Part shown: positions 34,223 to 45,780 of the stretch, piece by piece
Layout: the number at the start of each line of letters is the position of its first letter
How positions within the stretch are numbered: position 1 is the stretch's first letter
From: Prochlorococcus sp. AG-449-P16
GTDB lineage: Bacteria > Cyanobacteriota > Cyanobacteriia > PCC-6307 > Cyanobiaceae
Reading direction: 5' to 3'
Length of the DNA: 64,000 nucleotides
Assembly (NCBI GenBank): GCA_003212175.1
Contig: QCQN01000001.1
Location: 1-64,000 of the forward strand
The notes under the pieces: model-generated
Told to the model about the DNA's origin: nothing
Seen by the model: the letters and a program-made list of their open reading frames with translations, nothing else
The model's database searches: none
Program-made: the position numbers and the translations under genes

Positions 34223-35221
34223 ATGGAAAAAACAAAAGTTGTATGCGTGGGTGAGGCTTTAATAGATAGAATTGGGGATCAAACTAATCAAGATTTTACA
34301 GATTTTTTTGGAGGAGCTCCTGCAAATGTTGCCTGTGCATTAAGAAAATTGCAAATTAAATCAGCTTTTATTGGTCGTTTGGGATCTGATGAATTTGGCA
34401 AAAAATTTATTCAACTTTTTAAAAAGTTAGAAGTTGATATAAATTTTCTTCAAATAGATAATGATTTGCCTACTAGGATCGTTAAGGTAAATAGAAATAA
34501 TTATGGAGATCGCTATTTTTCTGGTTTTGAAACAAGCATTAAGGGATTTTTTGCTGATGAAGCTATTAACAAGGATTTGTTATTAAAAAATTTTGATAGT
34601 TTAGAAAAACTTTTTTTAGAAACAAAATATTTAGTCACTGGCACAAATATTTTGTCCTCTTCAATCTCAGCAGAATCTATTAACTTTATATTTACTGTAG
34701 CTAAAAAGTTAGGTGTAAACATAATAATTGATCTAAATTGGAGAGAGGTTTTTTGGAATTATTCAACTTTTTCATCACAAATGTGTAAAAATAATAGATT
34801 TAATTTAGTGTTGGAATTTTTAAAATATGCTCATATCTTAAAGCTTGCAAAAGAGGAAGCAATTTTATTTTTTGATAATGTGAATCCTTTTGAAATTTCT
34901 AAAAAGTTCTTAAATAGACCTGACGTCATTATCACGGATGGAGCTAATCCTATATCGTGGTTTATAAATGGTTTTCAAGGGAAAACGACTGTATCTAATT
35001 CATATAAAATTGTAGATACGACTGGGGCTGGAGATGCTTTTTTGGCAGGATTAATTTCAAAATTAATTTCTTCTAATTACCCTAAAAATGAATTGGAGAC
35101 TTGTAATTACGTGAGGTTTGCAAGTATCTGTGGATTACTCACTTGTCTTGGAGAAGGTGCAATTGATCAACAGCCAGATTATTCAAAAGTTAGAGAATTT
35201 TTGGGGTCCCAAATTTTGTAA
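34223..35221 (+). CDS. PfkB-family carbohydrate kinase (fructokinase-like)
   Basis: GGAPANVACALRKL, VDTTGAGDAFLAGLI. Confidence 0.92.
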   Translation: MEKTKVVCVGEALIDRIGDQTNQDFTDFFGGAPANVACALRKLQIKSAFIGRLGSDEFGKKFIQLFKKLEVDINFLQIDNDLPTRIVKVNRNNYGDRYFSGFETSIKGFFADEAINKDLLLKNFDSLEKLFLETKYLVTGTNILSSSISAESINFIFTVAKKLGVNIIIDLNWREVFWNYSTFSSQMCKNNRFNLVLEFLKYAHILKLAKEEAILFFDNVNPFEISKKFLNRPDVIITDGANPISWFINGFQGKTTVSNSYKIVDTTGAGDAFLAGLISKLISSNYPKNELETCNYVRFASICGLLTCLGEGAIDQQPDYSKVREFLGSQIL

Positions 35222-35616
35222 TTTCTTCCAAAATCTTTTGCGTAACTAATTTCTATCTTCCAAAAGTTATCAATCATTGGTTTTACTAATTCTGGCCATT
35301 CAATTACTAAGATCGCATGATTTTGTATGGCTTCTTCCTCCTCTGATATATAAAGTTCTTTTGCTATAAAGCTATCCTTTAATCTATACAAATCAAGGTG
35401 AATAAGTGGAATTTTCCCCGAATTATAATGATGTGATAGAGCAAATGTTGGACTTGTTATATCTTCAGAAATACATAATCCTTTTGCAATGCCTTTAACA
35501 AATGAAGTTTTCCCGGACCCTATTGGACCTAGTAATAAAACAATTGATTCAGGATTTAATCTTTGAGCGAACGAACTTCCTAGATTAATAGTTTCTGATA
35601 AATTTCCAACAAACAC
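35179..35616 (-). CDS. tsaE: tRNA threonylcarbamoyladenosine biosynthesis protein TsaE
   Basis: LLGPIGSGKTSFVKGIAKGL, ITSPTFAL, HLDLYRL, VIEWPE. Confidence 0.94.
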   Translation of the reverse strand: MFVGNLSETINLGSSFAQRLNPESIVLLLGPIGSGKTSFVKGIAKGLCISEDITSPTFALSHHYNSGKIPLIHLDLYRLKDSFIAKELYISEEEEAIQNHAILVIEWPELVKPMIDNFWKIEISYAKDFGRNYKIWDPKNSLTFE

Positions 35617-35667
35617 AAATTTACCTAAAAATCATATATAGTTTAGTTGATAAGTTTTTTTTTAGAA

Positions 35668-37086
35668 ATGGTTATTGCTAACTCAATTAAAACCTCGATA
35701 CCAGATTACGTAATTGCAGATATTTTATTATCAGATTTCGGTCGCAAAGAAATCAAAATAGCAGAAACTGAAATGCCTGGTTTAATGGCACTCAGGGATA
35801 AATATAGTTCAGAAAAACCACTTGATGGAGCAAAAATAGCAGGCAGTTTACACATGACTATACAAACTGCAGTTTTAATAGAAACCCTTGTTGATTTGGG
35901 AGCCCAAGTCAAATGGGCTTCTTGTAATATTTTTTCAACACAAGATCATGCGGCTGCAGCTATTGCTGAAAGAGGTATACCCGTTTACGCTAAAAAGGGT
36001 GAAACACTTGATGAATACTGGCAGTACACTCATTATATTTTGGATTGGGGTAAAGATTCTCCCAATATGATTCTCGACGATGGGGGTGACGCTACAGGGT
36101 TATTGATACTTGGTAGTAAGGCTGAGATTGATTTGTCTGTTTTAGATAATCCGAGCAATGACGAAGAAATTGCTCTATTTAAATCTATCAAAAATAAATT
36201 GAAGGAAGACAATAGTTTTTACTCACGTGTCAAAAGCAATATTATTGGTGTTACTGAAGAAACTACAACAGGAGTTGCAAGACTTTATCAATTGCAAAAG
36301 CAAAACGCTCTACCTTTTCCAGCTATAAATGTTAATGATTCAGTCACAAAAAGTAAATTTGATAATCTTTACGGATGTAGAGAATCTCTTGTAGACAGCA
36401 TCAAACGTGCAACTGATGTGATGATTGCTGGTAAAGTTGCTTTAGTAATGGGTTTTGGGGATGTTGGTAAAGGATCTGCACAATCACTAAGAGGACTTGG
36501 TGCCATTGTAAAAGTTGCTGAAGTTGATCCTATTTGCGCTCTTCAAGCTGCCATGGAGGGTTTTAGTGTTGTAACTTTAGATGATGTTGTTCAAGATATA
36601 GATATTTTTGTTACTGCTACTGGTAATTATCAAGTCATAACTCACAATAATTTATTAAAAATGAAAGATGAAGCAATAGTCTGCAATATCGGACATTTTG
36701 ACAATGAAATTGATGTTGCTTCATTGAAAAATTATCCATGGGAAAATATTAAACCACAAGTTGATCACATAACTCTACCAAGCGGTAATAAAATTATTCT
36801 TTTAGCAGAAGGTAGACTTGTTAACCTGGGTTGTGCAACAGGTCATCCAAGTTTTGTGATGAGTAACTCTTTTACTAATCAAGTTTTAGCTCAAATTGAA
36901 CTTTTCAATAAGTCTGATCAATATTCAAAAAAAGTTTATGTTCTACCTAAACATTTAGATGAAATGGTAGCGAGATTACATCTTGATAAAATAGGGGCAA
37001 AATTAACCACATTAACTAAAGAGCAGGCTGATTATATTAATGTTTCAGTTGACGGTCCATATAAACCAGAACTTTATAGATACTAA
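35668..37086 (+). CDS. ahcY: Adenosylhomocysteinase (start set to ATG 35668)
   Basis: [47 protein letters not shown]-terminal YKPELYRY. Confidence 0.98.
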   Translation: MVIANSIKTSIPDYVIADILLSDFGRKEIKIAETEMPGLMALRDKYSSEKPLDGAKIAGSLHMTIQTAVLIETLVDLGAQVKWASCNIFSTQDHAAAAIAERGIPVYAKKGETLDEYWQYTHYILDWGKDSPNMILDDGGDATGLLILGSKAEIDLSVLDNPSNDEEIALFKSIKNKLKEDNSFYSRVKSNIIGVTEETTTGVARLYQLQKQNALPFPAINVNDSVTKSKFDNLYGCRESLVDSIKRATDVMIAGKVALVMGFGDVGKGSAQSLRGLGAIVKVAEVDPICALQAAMEGFSVVTLDDVVQDIDIFVTATGNYQVITHNNLLKMKDEAIVCNIGHFDNEIDVASLKNYPWENIKPQVDHITLPSGNKIILLAEGRLVNLGCATGHPSFVMSNSFTNQVLAQIELFNKSDQYSKKVYVLPKHLDEMVARLHLDKIGAKLTTLTKEQADYINVSVDGPYKPELYRY

Positions 37087-37088
37087 AT

Positions 37089-37748
37089 GTGAGTTTAATT
37101 TTTATAAATTTACTCACTTCAATTCCTGAACATATAAGTAAGGCAGTCGAAACAAATTCACTTTTAGCTTACATTACTATATGTCTGGCAATGTTTCTAG
37201 AAAATATAATACCCCCAATTCCATCTGAAATAATAATGCCTCTAGGGGGGTTTTTTGTATATCAACAAAAACTAAACTTTTATTTATTAGTTTTTTGGGG
37301 TCTTTTTGGCACTATATTAGGGTCTCTACCTTGGTATTTTCTGGGTAGATTAGTTAATGAAAAAAGACTTTCAAACTTTCTAGAGAAGCGAGGAAAATAC
37401 TTTGGAATTTCTCCCAATGATCTATCTAAAAGTAAAAAATGGTTTGATAGACACGGTGTTTCTTTAGTTTTTTGGGGTAGGTTAGTACCTGGTATAAGAA
37501 CTCTAATTTCAGTTCCTGCAGGTATAGAACTTATGCCATTAAAGAAATTTTTAATTTGGACAACGTTGGGGAGCTTAATATGGGTGTCGCTTTTGACATA
37601 TGCAGGATATGTATTTGGTGAAAATTATTCATTGATTGAAACTTACATAGATCAATTTAAACATTATTTGAAGCCCCTTTTGTTACTTATTTTTTTATAT
37701 ATTTTAATCAGGTTTTTTTTAAGGCTTAATAAAAAAAACAGAATTTAA
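37089..37748 (+). CDS. DedA-family membrane protein (GTG start)
   Basis: FLENIIPPIPSEIIMPLGGFFV, FWGRLVPGIRTLISVPAGI. Confidence 0.93.
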   Translation: MSLIFINLLTSIPEHISKAVETNSLLAYITICLAMFLENIIPPIPSEIIMPLGGFFVYQQKLNFYLLVFWGLFGTILGSLPWYFLGRLVNEKRLSNFLEKRGKYFGISPNDLSKSKKWFDRHGVSLVFWGRLVPGIRTLISVPAGIELMPLKKFLIWTTLGSLIWVSLLTYAGYVFGENYSLIETYIDQFKHYLKPLLLLIFLYILIRFFLRLNKKNRI

Positions 37749-38116
37749 AAGGGAATCTCATTTGAGTTTTTGTTATTTGAATATTGATTGTTTTCAGTTT
37801 CTTTTCTTGAGCCAAGTAGATTTAGGCGATCTACTCTGACCACAGGCTTAAATCGATCTTCACCTGAATTTTTATCTTTCCAACTATCAATTTTAAAGCT
37901 TCCTGTTATTCCCACTAAAGAGCCTTTTTTTACATAATCTGCAGCAATCTGAGCTTGTTTCCCCCAAATTTCCAAATTAAACCAATCAGGTTCTTCATCT
38001 CTGCTTCTTCTATTTACTGCAAGAGTGAAGTTAGCGACAATGCTGCCTGATTCAAAATATCTGACGTCAGGTTCTCTGCCGGCTCTTCCGACTAGATTAA
38101 TAGTGTTAATTGGCAT
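37745..38116 (-). CDS. ssb: Single-stranded DNA-binding protein
   Basis: MPINTINLVGRAGREPDVRYFESGSIVANFTLAVNR OB fold; C-terminal EIPF tip. Confidence 0.95.
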   Translation of the reverse strand: MPINTINLVGRAGREPDVRYFESGSIVANFTLAVNRRSRDEEPDWFNLEIWGKQAQIAADYVKKGSLVGITGSFKIDSWKDKNSGEDRFKPVVRVDRLNLLGSRKETENNQYSNNKNSNEIPF

Positions 38117-38251
38117 AATATTTTTTTTTATATATTAGACACTTATTTTGTTTTTGTTCAAAGTTTTGCGAGGTATTCATGACTAAATAATAGAATTTTG
38201 AGAGGTAAATATAAAATGGATATATTATTTACTTAAAAGTTTTCTTAAATT

Positions 38252-39304
38252 GTGATTTTTAACAGATTTAAATTTTCAAGAGATATTGGTATTGATCTAG
38301 GAACTGCCAACACTCTTATTCATGTTTCAGGAAAAGGTGTAGTTCTACAGGAGCCCTCAGTAGTAGCAATGGATCTTGAAGAGGGAGTTCCTATGGCTGT
38401 TGGTGAAGAAGCAAAATTAATGCTTGGCAGGACTCCTGGGAATATAAGAGCTGTTAGACCATTGCGGGATGGAGTTATAGCGGATTTTGATGCAGCTGAA
38501 CAGATGATTAAAACTTTCATTCAAAAATGTAATGAAGGTAGAGGAATTCTTGCGCCAAGAATAGTTATAGGTATTCCAAGTGGAGTTACAAGTGTTGAGC
38601 GAAGAGCAGTTAGAGAGGCTGGATTGGCTGGAGCTAGAGAAGTTCATTTGATTGATGAACCTGTGGCAGCAGCTATAGGAGCCTCACTGCCAGTAACAGA
38701 ACCTATTGGAACTATGATTGTTGATATTGGAGGTGGAACTACTGAAGTGGCGGTTCTGAGTTTAGGAGGAACTGTTTTAAGTGAATCCGTAAGAATTGCT
38801 GGAGATGAAATAAATGAATCAATTGTCACTTATTTGAAAAAAGTTCATAATTTAGTAGTTGGTGAAAGGACTGCAGAAGATATCAAAATAAAGATTGGAT
38901 CAGCCTTTCCTGATAATGATTTTGATAGTACCTCCATAGAGGTTAGAGGGTTACATTTATTGTCGGGTTTACCAAGATCAATTACTTTAACCTCTGGAGA
39001 AATTAGGGAGGCTATGGCTGATACTCTGAGTAAAATAGTTGAGGCTGTCAAAAGAACTTTAGAACGTACGCCTCCTGAATTAGCTGCAGATATAGTTGAT
39101 AGAGGTATAATGCTTGCAGGAGGAGGGGCTCTTGTAAGAGGTATAAGCGATTTACTAAGCCATGAAACTGGGATCTTTACTCACATAGCAGAAAACCCAC
39201 TTCTTTGTGTTGTTAATGGGTGTGGGGAGGTTCTCGATGACTTTAAAAAACTAAAAAGAGTTGTTGATACCCCAGATTTTATAAGAAATGCGATAAGAGA
39301 TTAG
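38252..39304 (+). CDS. mreB: Rod shape-determining protein MreB
   Basis: [57 protein letters not shown]. Confidence 0.98.
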   Translation: MIFNRFKFSRDIGIDLGTANTLIHVSGKGVVLQEPSVVAMDLEEGVPMAVGEEAKLMLGRTPGNIRAVRPLRDGVIADFDAAEQMIKTFIQKCNEGRGILAPRIVIGIPSGVTSVERRAVREAGLAGAREVHLIDEPVAAAIGASLPVTEPIGTMIVDIGGGTTEVAVLSLGGTVLSESVRIAGDEINESIVTYLKKVHNLVVGERTAEDIKIKIGSAFPDNDFDSTSIEVRGLHLLSGLPRSITLTSGEIREAMADTLSKIVEAVKRTLERTPPELAADIVDRGIMLAGGGALVRGISDLLSHETGIFTHIAENPLLCVVNGCGEVLDDFKKLKRVVDTPDFIRNAIRD

Positions 39305-39308
39305 TTGA

Positions 39309-40058
39309 ATGATCGATATTCGAAGAATATCAACTAATAGTTGGTGGAACAAAAAGAAAAATTGGTCTTTGTTTATTTTTTTTTGTTTTCTCGTTTTTGT
39401 AAGAATCTCAAAAGGATCTATTTATAAAGATTTTTATTATTTGATTTCAAAACCTTTTTGGCCTGGCCAGTTTCAAAGGGATGTTATTACTAGAAGTGTA
39501 GAAAAAGAACTTTTCATAAAACTAAATGCTCTTGAACAAGATAATAAAAGGCTACGCAAAATTTTAAACCTTCAAAGATCTGCAGATTCTGATATTATCT
39601 CAGCATCAGTAATTTCAAGAAAGAATGGCAGTTGGTGGAGGCAAATTGTTTTGAATAGAGGTGTGAAAGATGGAGTAGAGATCGGTAATTTTGTTGTTGG
39701 ACCGGGGGGATTAGTAGGTATTGTAAATAACACTTCTTTCTACACTTCTACAGTAAGATTGTTAACTTCTCCTGAGAGTAAGGTTGGAGTTTGGATTGAT
39801 AGAATTAAGACAAATGGCTTAATGGTGGGTTCTGGAACTGACTACCCAAAAATAGTTTTCTATAAAAAAGATGTTGATATAAAAGTTGGTGATTTTGTTT
39901 TATCCTCCCCTGCAAGTACTTTGCTACCACCAAATATACCTATTGGTGTTATTCAATCAATTGATGAAGGATTAGAAACAAAAAAAACTGCTAATGTGTT
40001 TCTTTTGGCGGAACCACAAGCAATTGATTGGGTTCAAATTTTAAAAGTTCAAATTTAA
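39309..40058 (+). CDS. mreC: Rod shape-determining protein MreC
   Basis: Position after mreB; NKRLRKIL coiled coil then VISRKNGSWWRQIVLNRGVKDGVEIGNFVVGPGGLVGIV. Confidence 0.94.
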   Translation: MIDIRRISTNSWWNKKKNWSLFIFFCFLVFVRISKGSIYKDFYYLISKPFWPGQFQRDVITRSVEKELFIKLNALEQDNKRLRKILNLQRSADSDIISASVISRKNGSWWRQIVLNRGVKDGVEIGNFVVGPGGLVGIVNNTSFYTSTVRLLTSPESKVGVWIDRIKTNGLMVGSGTDYPKIVFYKKDVDIKVGDFVLSSPASTLLPPNIPIGVIQSIDEGLETKKTANVFLLAEPQAIDWVQILKVQI

Positions 40059-40601
40059 ATGAGCAAGTTCTTTAAAAAAAATCTTGGTTTAATTTCGTTC
40101 ATATTTATCCCGATAATCTATCTTGGCAATCCTGCTTGGATGGGACTTCTTGGAATACAACCCTACTGGCCTTTATTCTGGCTATTACCTTGGGCAATGC
40201 TTTATGGACCAGTAAATGGTTTAATAGTTGGTCTATTTCTTGGCCTTGCTTTAGATTCTATTGGAACTGACACAACTTTTACACAAATTCCAGGGTTGAT
40301 ATTATGTGGAATATGGTTTGGAAATTTAGGAACTTGTCAAAATGCATTCATTGGTCACTTGAGATACGGATTAATTTGTTCATTTGGTAGTTTCTTGTGC
40401 AGTATGATTTATTTTGCTCAAATTTTGATAAAGAATTTATCATATCAAGTAATTTCTCTTTATTTTCATAGTATTCAGAATGTCTTAGCACAAGTATTTA
40501 TAACTGGTTTAATGGCTCCATTATTATGTACAATAATGTATGGAGTTTTTCAAAGATCAAAAGAAAACAGAAGAATCATAACCTTCTCAATTAATAAATA
40601 A
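40059..40601 (+). CDS. mreD: Rod shape-determining protein MreD
   Basis: Multi-TM protein directly after mreC; GLIVGLFLGLALDSIG. Confidence 0.85.
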   Translation: MSKFFKKNLGLISFIFIPIIYLGNPAWMGLLGIQPYWPLFWLLPWAMLYGPVNGLIVGLFLGLALDSIGTDTTFTQIPGLILCGIWFGNLGTCQNAFIGHLRYGLICSFGSFLCSMIYFAQILIKNLSYQVISLYFHSIQNVLAQVFITGLMAPLLCTIMYGVFQRSKENRRIITFSINK

Positions 40602-40767
40602 AAACAATGTTTTTGAAAATTTTTAAATAATAAAAAAAACTTTTAAATCTTTGGAATATATCTTTGAGGGTGCTTAATGTTATATTTTTAATTGTTAGAT
40701 TATATTAACAAGATATTCACTGCAAAATCATATTTGCTGTGTTTACCAGAGAAATCTTTTTTTATCA

Positions 40768-41514
40768 ATGTCAAAAGCAAGCATTTTAGTTGTTGATGAT
40801 GAACCAGCTGTATTGAAAGTTCTGGTTACTAGACTTCAATTGGCAGGTTATCAGGTTTTTTCGGCGACTAATGGTGAAGAGGCTATTGAGGCTTTTCATA
40901 GGGATTCACCAGATTTAATAGTTCTTGATGTGATGCTTCCAAAAATGGATGGCTTTGCAGTTTGTAGGAGAATTAGAGCTGAATCTGTTGTACCTATTAT
41001 ATTTTTAACTGCTTTGGAGGCTATCTCCGAAAGAGTTGCAGGTTTAGATTTAGGAGCTGACGATTATTTATCAAAACCTTTTAGTCCAAAGGAACTAGAA
41101 GCGAGAATTGCCACAATCTTAAGACGAATGGGGCCAAGTATTACAGTGGCCGAGACTAAAGAAGTTCCGTCTGGAAAAGGGGTAATGAAATTTGGAAATT
41201 TAATAGTTGATACTAATAGAAGACAAGTTTCAAGAGCCGGTGAAAGAATTAGCTTAACTTACACCGAATTTAGTTTGCTTGAACTTCTTTTTGATGAACC
41301 AGGTAAAGTAGTTCCAAGAGCCGAAATATTAGAACAACTTTGGGGATATCCTCCAAGACGGGCTGCCGATTTAAGAGTAGTAGATGTTTATGTAGCACGA
41401 CTGAGGGGCAAGTTAGAGCCTGATCCAAGAAATCCTGAGTTAATACTTACTGTGAGAGGTATTGGATACGCTTCCCAAAGAGTTGGCGAAAAAGCAACTT
41501 CTTTGGCAAGTTGA
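40768..41514 (+). CDS. OmpR-family response regulator, RpaB/Ycf27-like
   Basis: ILVVDDEPAVLKVL, VLDVMLPKMDGF, GADDYLSKPFSPKELEARI, winged-helix C-terminus. Confidence 0.93.
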   Translation: MSKASILVVDDEPAVLKVLVTRLQLAGYQVFSATNGEEAIEAFHRDSPDLIVLDVMLPKMDGFAVCRRIRAESVVPIIFLTALEAISERVAGLDLGADDYLSKPFSPKELEARIATILRRMGPSITVAETKEVPSGKGVMKFGNLIVDTNRRQVSRAGERISLTYTEFSLLELLFDEPGKVVPRAEILEQLWGYPPRRAADLRVVDVYVARLRGKLEPDPRNPELILTVRGIGYASQRVGEKATSLAS

Positions 41515-41565
41515 TCCTTATTCTGATAACTTGATTAAATAAATCATCAACAATCACATTAAGTT

Positions 41566-43077
41566 TTGTCAGAAATTAGAGAAGCTCGCTTACTTAAAGC
41601 TACCTCATTAGTTGATAAAGGATTCGAACCTTACGCAGGAAAGTTTGAAATATCTCATTCTACACAAATACTTTCCGAGAAATTTAGCTATTTAGATAAT
41701 GGTGAAGAGTTTAATTTAAGTGTTGCCATAGCAGGAAGAGTATTATCGAAAAGAGTAATGGGGAAAATTGCCTTTTTTACAATTAGTGATCAGGAAGGGA
41801 AAATACAACTTTATTTAGAGAAAAAAATAATTGATAGCTTCAAAGATGAAACAAGATTATTGACTTTTGAAGATCTAAAAGAATTTGTAGATATTGGAGA
41901 TTGGATAGGTGTTAATGGAATAATTAAGAAAACTAATAAGGGTGAGTTATCAATTAAAGTAATAAAATGGCAAATGTTGTCTAAATCATTACAACCATTA
42001 CCAGATAAATGGCATGGTTTAACAGATATAGAAAAAAGGTACCGTCAAAGATATCTTGATTTAATAGTTAATCCTCACTCAAAAAATGTATTTAAAATAA
42101 GAGCAAAATGCATAAGTTTTATAAGAAGATGGTTGGATGAAAGAGATTTTTTAGAAATAGAAACTCCCATACTTCAAGCGGAGGCTGGTGGGGCAGAAGC
42201 GAGACCTTTTATTACTCATCACAACACTTTGGATATTCCATTATTTTTAAGAATAGCGACCGAACTTCACCTAAAAAGAATGGTGGTGGGAGGATTTGAA
42301 AAAGTATATGAATTAGGAAGAATTTTTCGTAATGAAGGCATAAGTACAAGACATAATCCTGAGTTTACCTCAGTTGAGATATATCAAGCTTATTCCAACT
42401 ATATTGACATGATGGATTTAACTGAAGAGTTGATCAAAAAAGTATTAAACCATTGCTGTAGTGCTTTGGTTATTAATTATCAAGAAAGGAATATTGATTT
42501 TGGTAAAACTTGGAAAAGAATATCAATGAAAAATGTTGTCAAAGATAAAACAGGCATTGATTTTGATTCTTTTAATGGAGATTTCAATAGAGCTCTAAAC
42601 GCAGTAGATAAAATTAATATTGAAATTTCTCCAAAGATTAATACTTTAGGAGAGCTATTAAATCAGGTATTTGAGCAAAAAGTTGAGTCTACTCTTATAG
42701 ATCCAACATTCGTGATTGATTATCCAGTTGAAATTTCACCCTTAGCCAGGCCTCACTCTGACAATAAAAAGATTGTTGAGAGATTTGAATTATTCATAGC
42801 AGGTCGTGAAATAGCTAATGCTTTTAGTGAGTTAATTGATCCAGTTGATCAAAGAGAAAGAATGCAATTACAGCAGTCGATGAGAGATGCAGGTGATTTA
42901 GAAGCACATTGTATTGATGAAGATTTTTTGCAAGCTTTGGAAATAGGAATGCCTCCAACAGGGGGTTTAGGAATTGGTATTGATAGACTTATTATGTTGA
43001 TTACAAATAGTCCTTCAATTAGAGATGTAATACCTTTCCCATTGTTAAAACCAGAAATAACTTCTAGCAAATCGTAA
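41566..43077 (+). CDS. lysS: Lysyl-tRNA synthetase, class II (TTG start)
   Basis: [44 protein letters not shown]. Confidence 0.97.
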   Translation: MSEIREARLLKATSLVDKGFEPYAGKFEISHSTQILSEKFSYLDNGEEFNLSVAIAGRVLSKRVMGKIAFFTISDQEGKIQLYLEKKIIDSFKDETRLLTFEDLKEFVDIGDWIGVNGIIKKTNKGELSIKVIKWQMLSKSLQPLPDKWHGLTDIEKRYRQRYLDLIVNPHSKNVFKIRAKCISFIRRWLDERDFLEIETPILQAEAGGAEARPFITHHNTLDIPLFLRIATELHLKRMVVGGFEKVYELGRIFRNEGISTRHNPEFTSVEIYQAYSNYIDMMDLTEELIKKVLNHCCSALVINYQERNIDFGKTWKRISMKNVVKDKTGIDFDSFNGDFNRALNAVDKINIEISPKINTLGELLNQVFEQKVESTLIDPTFVIDYPVEISPLARPHSDNKKIVERFELFIAGREIANAFSELIDPVDQRERMQLQQSMRDAGDLEAHCIDEDFLQALEIGMPPTGGLGIGIDRLIMLITNSPSIRDVIPFPLLKPEITSSKS

Positions 43078-43131
43078 AAATTAACCTCGAATGAAGTAAA
43101 ATAGAAATTGATCCAATACGAAATTTTTTAA

Positions 43132-43383
43132 ATGAGTGGTGAACGTGTTGGTTTCCGCTTCAAGCACGCAGATGCAGTAGTGAAAAGAAATCCTCAAGGC
43201 CGATCAAGAAGAGGCTGGGTTATGGAACCAGTTGAACAAACTACGAGCAGAGGTACCAAGATGCCTGCTTATAAAATTCGCTGGAGAGATAGCGAAAGAC
43301 CTGAAACAGTTTTGCAGCATATGTTAATTGCTGATCCCGATCCTTCTCCTCCACCTAGCACAGTAAGTCTAGATTCTGATTAG
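43132..43383 (+). CDS. Conserved small cyanobacterial protein, function unknown
   Basis: 83 aa ORF with its own intergenic flanks between lysS and smpB; basic N-terminus, proline/serine tail. Confidence 0.7.
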   Translation: MSGERVGFRFKHADAVVKRNPQGRSRRGWVMEPVEQTTSRGTKMPAYKIRWRDSERPETVLQHMLIADPDPSPPPSTVSLDSD

Positions 43384-43407
43384 TAATCTGAGGAAGAATA
43401 AGTATTA

Positions 43408-43902
43408 TTATCTCTTAAGAGCTGAGTGAATTTCTCTCTTTATATCTTTTTGTTTGTCCGATTGTCTCTTATCATGCAGCTGTTTACCTTTACCTACTCC
43501 AATGGTTAATTTTATCCATGATCCTTTTAAATAAATAGATAGAGGAACAATAGTTAAACCTTTTTTTTCACTCTTTGATTTAAGTTTTATTATTTCCTTC
43601 TTATGAAGTAATAATTTTCTATTTCTTAGTGGTTCGTGATTAAAAAAAGAACCTACATTCGTATGTGGTGAAATGTGAACATTAAGTAGAAGTATCTCAC
43701 CATCCCTAAATGTACAAAATCCATCTCTTAAGTTAGTTTTGCCATTTCTTATGGATTTTACTTCAGTACCCAAAAGTTCAATACCTGCTTCAATTGTTTC
43801 AAGTATTTCATATTGAAATTTTGCATAACGATTCTCCGCAAGACGTTTTAAAGTGAGTTCTTTCTTTTTGTTTTTGTTTACTTTGTTTGAATCTTTTGCC
43901 AT
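43408..43902 (-). CDS. smpB: SsrA-binding protein SmpB (start set to internal MAKDSNK)
   Basis: [54 protein letters not shown]. Confidence 0.97.
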   Translation of the reverse strand: MAKDSNKVNKNKKKELTLKRLAENRYAKFQYEILETIEAGIELLGTEVKSIRNGKTNLRDGFCTFRDGEILLLNVHISPHTNVGSFFNHEPLRNRKLLLHKKEIIKLKSKSEKKGLTIVPLSIYLKGSWIKLTIGVGKGKQLHDKRQSDKQKDIKREIHSALKR

Positions 43903-43955
43903 TGCAGTTGTAAAGAATCTTTCACCAAATAACAATTGCCATTAACCTTTGTATT

Positions 43956-45011
43956 ATGGCAATAATTTCTTCAAGTTTAGATGAATCTAATTCTCCTCGC
44001 TCAAGAAAAGAGCTGAAGTTAGTCAATTCAAATTTTAATATTGAAGTAAAAAATGATAAAAATGTAAACTTAGCTCGGCCAACATCTCTTCAAGAGTTTG
44101 TAGGTCAAGAACAAATTAAATCTGTTTTGAGAATAGCTATAGATGCTTCACTATTTAGAAGAGAGCCTTTAGAACATATACTTTTTTACGGTCAACCTGG
44201 TTTGGGCAAAACTACTTTAGCTTTATTATTAGCCTTTGAAATGAATGCAAAATGTAGAGTAACCAGTGCACCATCACTAGAAAGACCAAGGGATATTGTT
44301 GGATTGCTTCTAGGACTGAAAGAAGGGGATATTTTGTTCATTGATGAAATACATCGTTTAAATAAACTCGCTCAAGAACTTTTATATTCTGCGATGGAGG
44401 ATTTTAGATTAGATTTAACAATGGGAGCTAATAAAGGGGCGCGTTCTAGAACAATAAATTTGCCCAAATTCACTTTGATTGGAGCTACTACAAAATTGGC
44501 ATCTATCAGTCCTCCATTGAGAGATAGATTTGGAATTTGTCAGAAAATTGAACATTACACTAGTCATGAATTGCAACAAATAATTTTGAATTTTTCCAAA
44601 TTAATCAGCATTAATATTGAAAACGAGGCTTGTGAAGCTTTAGCTAAAATCTCTAGGGGCACTCCAAGAATTGCATTAAGATTACTTAGAAGAGTTAGAG
44701 ATTATGCTCAAGTCGTTAAAAAAACCAATCGTATTTCTATAGAGATTGTTAAAAAATCATTGAATTTTCAGAAAATTGATTCCAGAGGTTTAGATAACTT
44801 AGATAGAGACTTTTTGTCTTTTCTAAACCTAAATAATAATCCAACTGGCTTAGATTCAATTGCTGCTAGATTGGGTGAAGATTCATCAATGTTAGAGTTT
44901 GTAGTAGAGCCATATTTGATTCAAATTGGGTTTATCATAAGAACTCCTCGCGGAAGGGTTCTTACATCTTTAGGAAGAGAATACATTAATTCTAAAAATG
45001 AACAAAATTAA
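43956..45011 (+). CDS. ruvB: Holliday junction branch migration helicase RuvB
   Basis: [42 protein letters not shown]. Confidence 0.97.
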   Translation: MAIISSSLDESNSPRSRKELKLVNSNFNIEVKNDKNVNLARPTSLQEFVGQEQIKSVLRIAIDASLFRREPLEHILFYGQPGLGKTTLALLLAFEMNAKCRVTSAPSLERPRDIVGLLLGLKEGDILFIDEIHRLNKLAQELLYSAMEDFRLDLTMGANKGARSRTINLPKFTLIGATTKLASISPPLRDRFGICQKIEHYTSHELQQIILNFSKLISINIENEACEALAKISRGTPRIALRLLRRVRDYAQVVKKTNRISIEIVKKSLNFQKIDSRGLDNLDRDFLSFLNLNNNPTGLDSIAARLGEDSSMLEFVVEPYLIQIGFIIRTPRGRVLTSLGREYINSKNEQN

Positions 45012-45777
45012 AAATTATTTCTTATTGATTTTTGTTTTATTAAATCTTGTTTATGTAACTCCAAGTTATGCATTGAATTCTAGGGAAGATTTATTTGACT
45101 ATGCATTAAACTTAAGCTCCAATGGAAACTTTAATTTAGCTTTGCAAGAATGGGATAGATATCTTGATTTGTATCCTAATGATTCTGCAGCCTTAAGTAA
45201 TAGAGGAAATATTAAACTTGTAAATGGTGACCCAAAAGGATCAATCTATGATCAAGATCAAGCAATTAGCTTAGATCCTGAGGAACTTGATCCTTATATA
45301 AATCGAGGAATAGCTGAAGAATCTTTAGGTTTATGGAATAAAGCCAAACAAGATTATTTGCTTGTTATTTCAAAGGATAGTAATAATTTTTCGGCCTTGT
45401 ATAATTTAGCCAATGTTGAAGGTACTTTATCAAATTGGCAAGGTGCTAGAAGTTTATTTCGCAAAGCTTCAGAATCAAATCCTGGATTTGCTATGGCTAG
45501 ATCAAGTATGGCTTTGGTAGATTACCAGTTAGGGAACATAGATGAATCCGAAAAAGAATTAAAAAAATTAATTAGGCGTTATCCAACTTTTGCTGATGCA
45601 AGAGCAGGACTCACAGCTTTACAATGGTCTAAAAAGAAATCTGGTGAAGCAGAAAGTAATTGGATTGCAGTAACTGAATTAGATCCCAGGTATGCAGATG
45701 AAGCATGGTTAATAGATATCCGAAGATGGCCTCCGAAGCCAGCTCAAGATTTAATGAAATTTATAGCTCTGAAATAA
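44998..45777 (+). CDS. TPR-repeat protein, likely secreted or lumenal
   Basis: Hydrophobic N-terminal signal-like segment, several TPR-like repeats; overlaps the ruvB end by 14 nt. Confidence 0.85.
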   Translation: MNKIKNYFLLIFVLLNLVYVTPSYALNSREDLFDYALNLSSNGNFNLALQEWDRYLDLYPNDSAALSNRGNIKLVNGDPKGSIYDQDQAISLDPEELDPYINRGIAEESLGLWNKAKQDYLLVISKDSNNFSALYNLANVEGTLSNWQGARSLFRKASESNPGFAMARSSMALVDYQLGNIDESEKELKKLIRRYPTFADARAGLTALQWSKKKSGEAESNWIAVTELDPRYADEAWLIDIRRWPPKPAQDLMKFIALK

Positions 45778-45780
45778 ACA

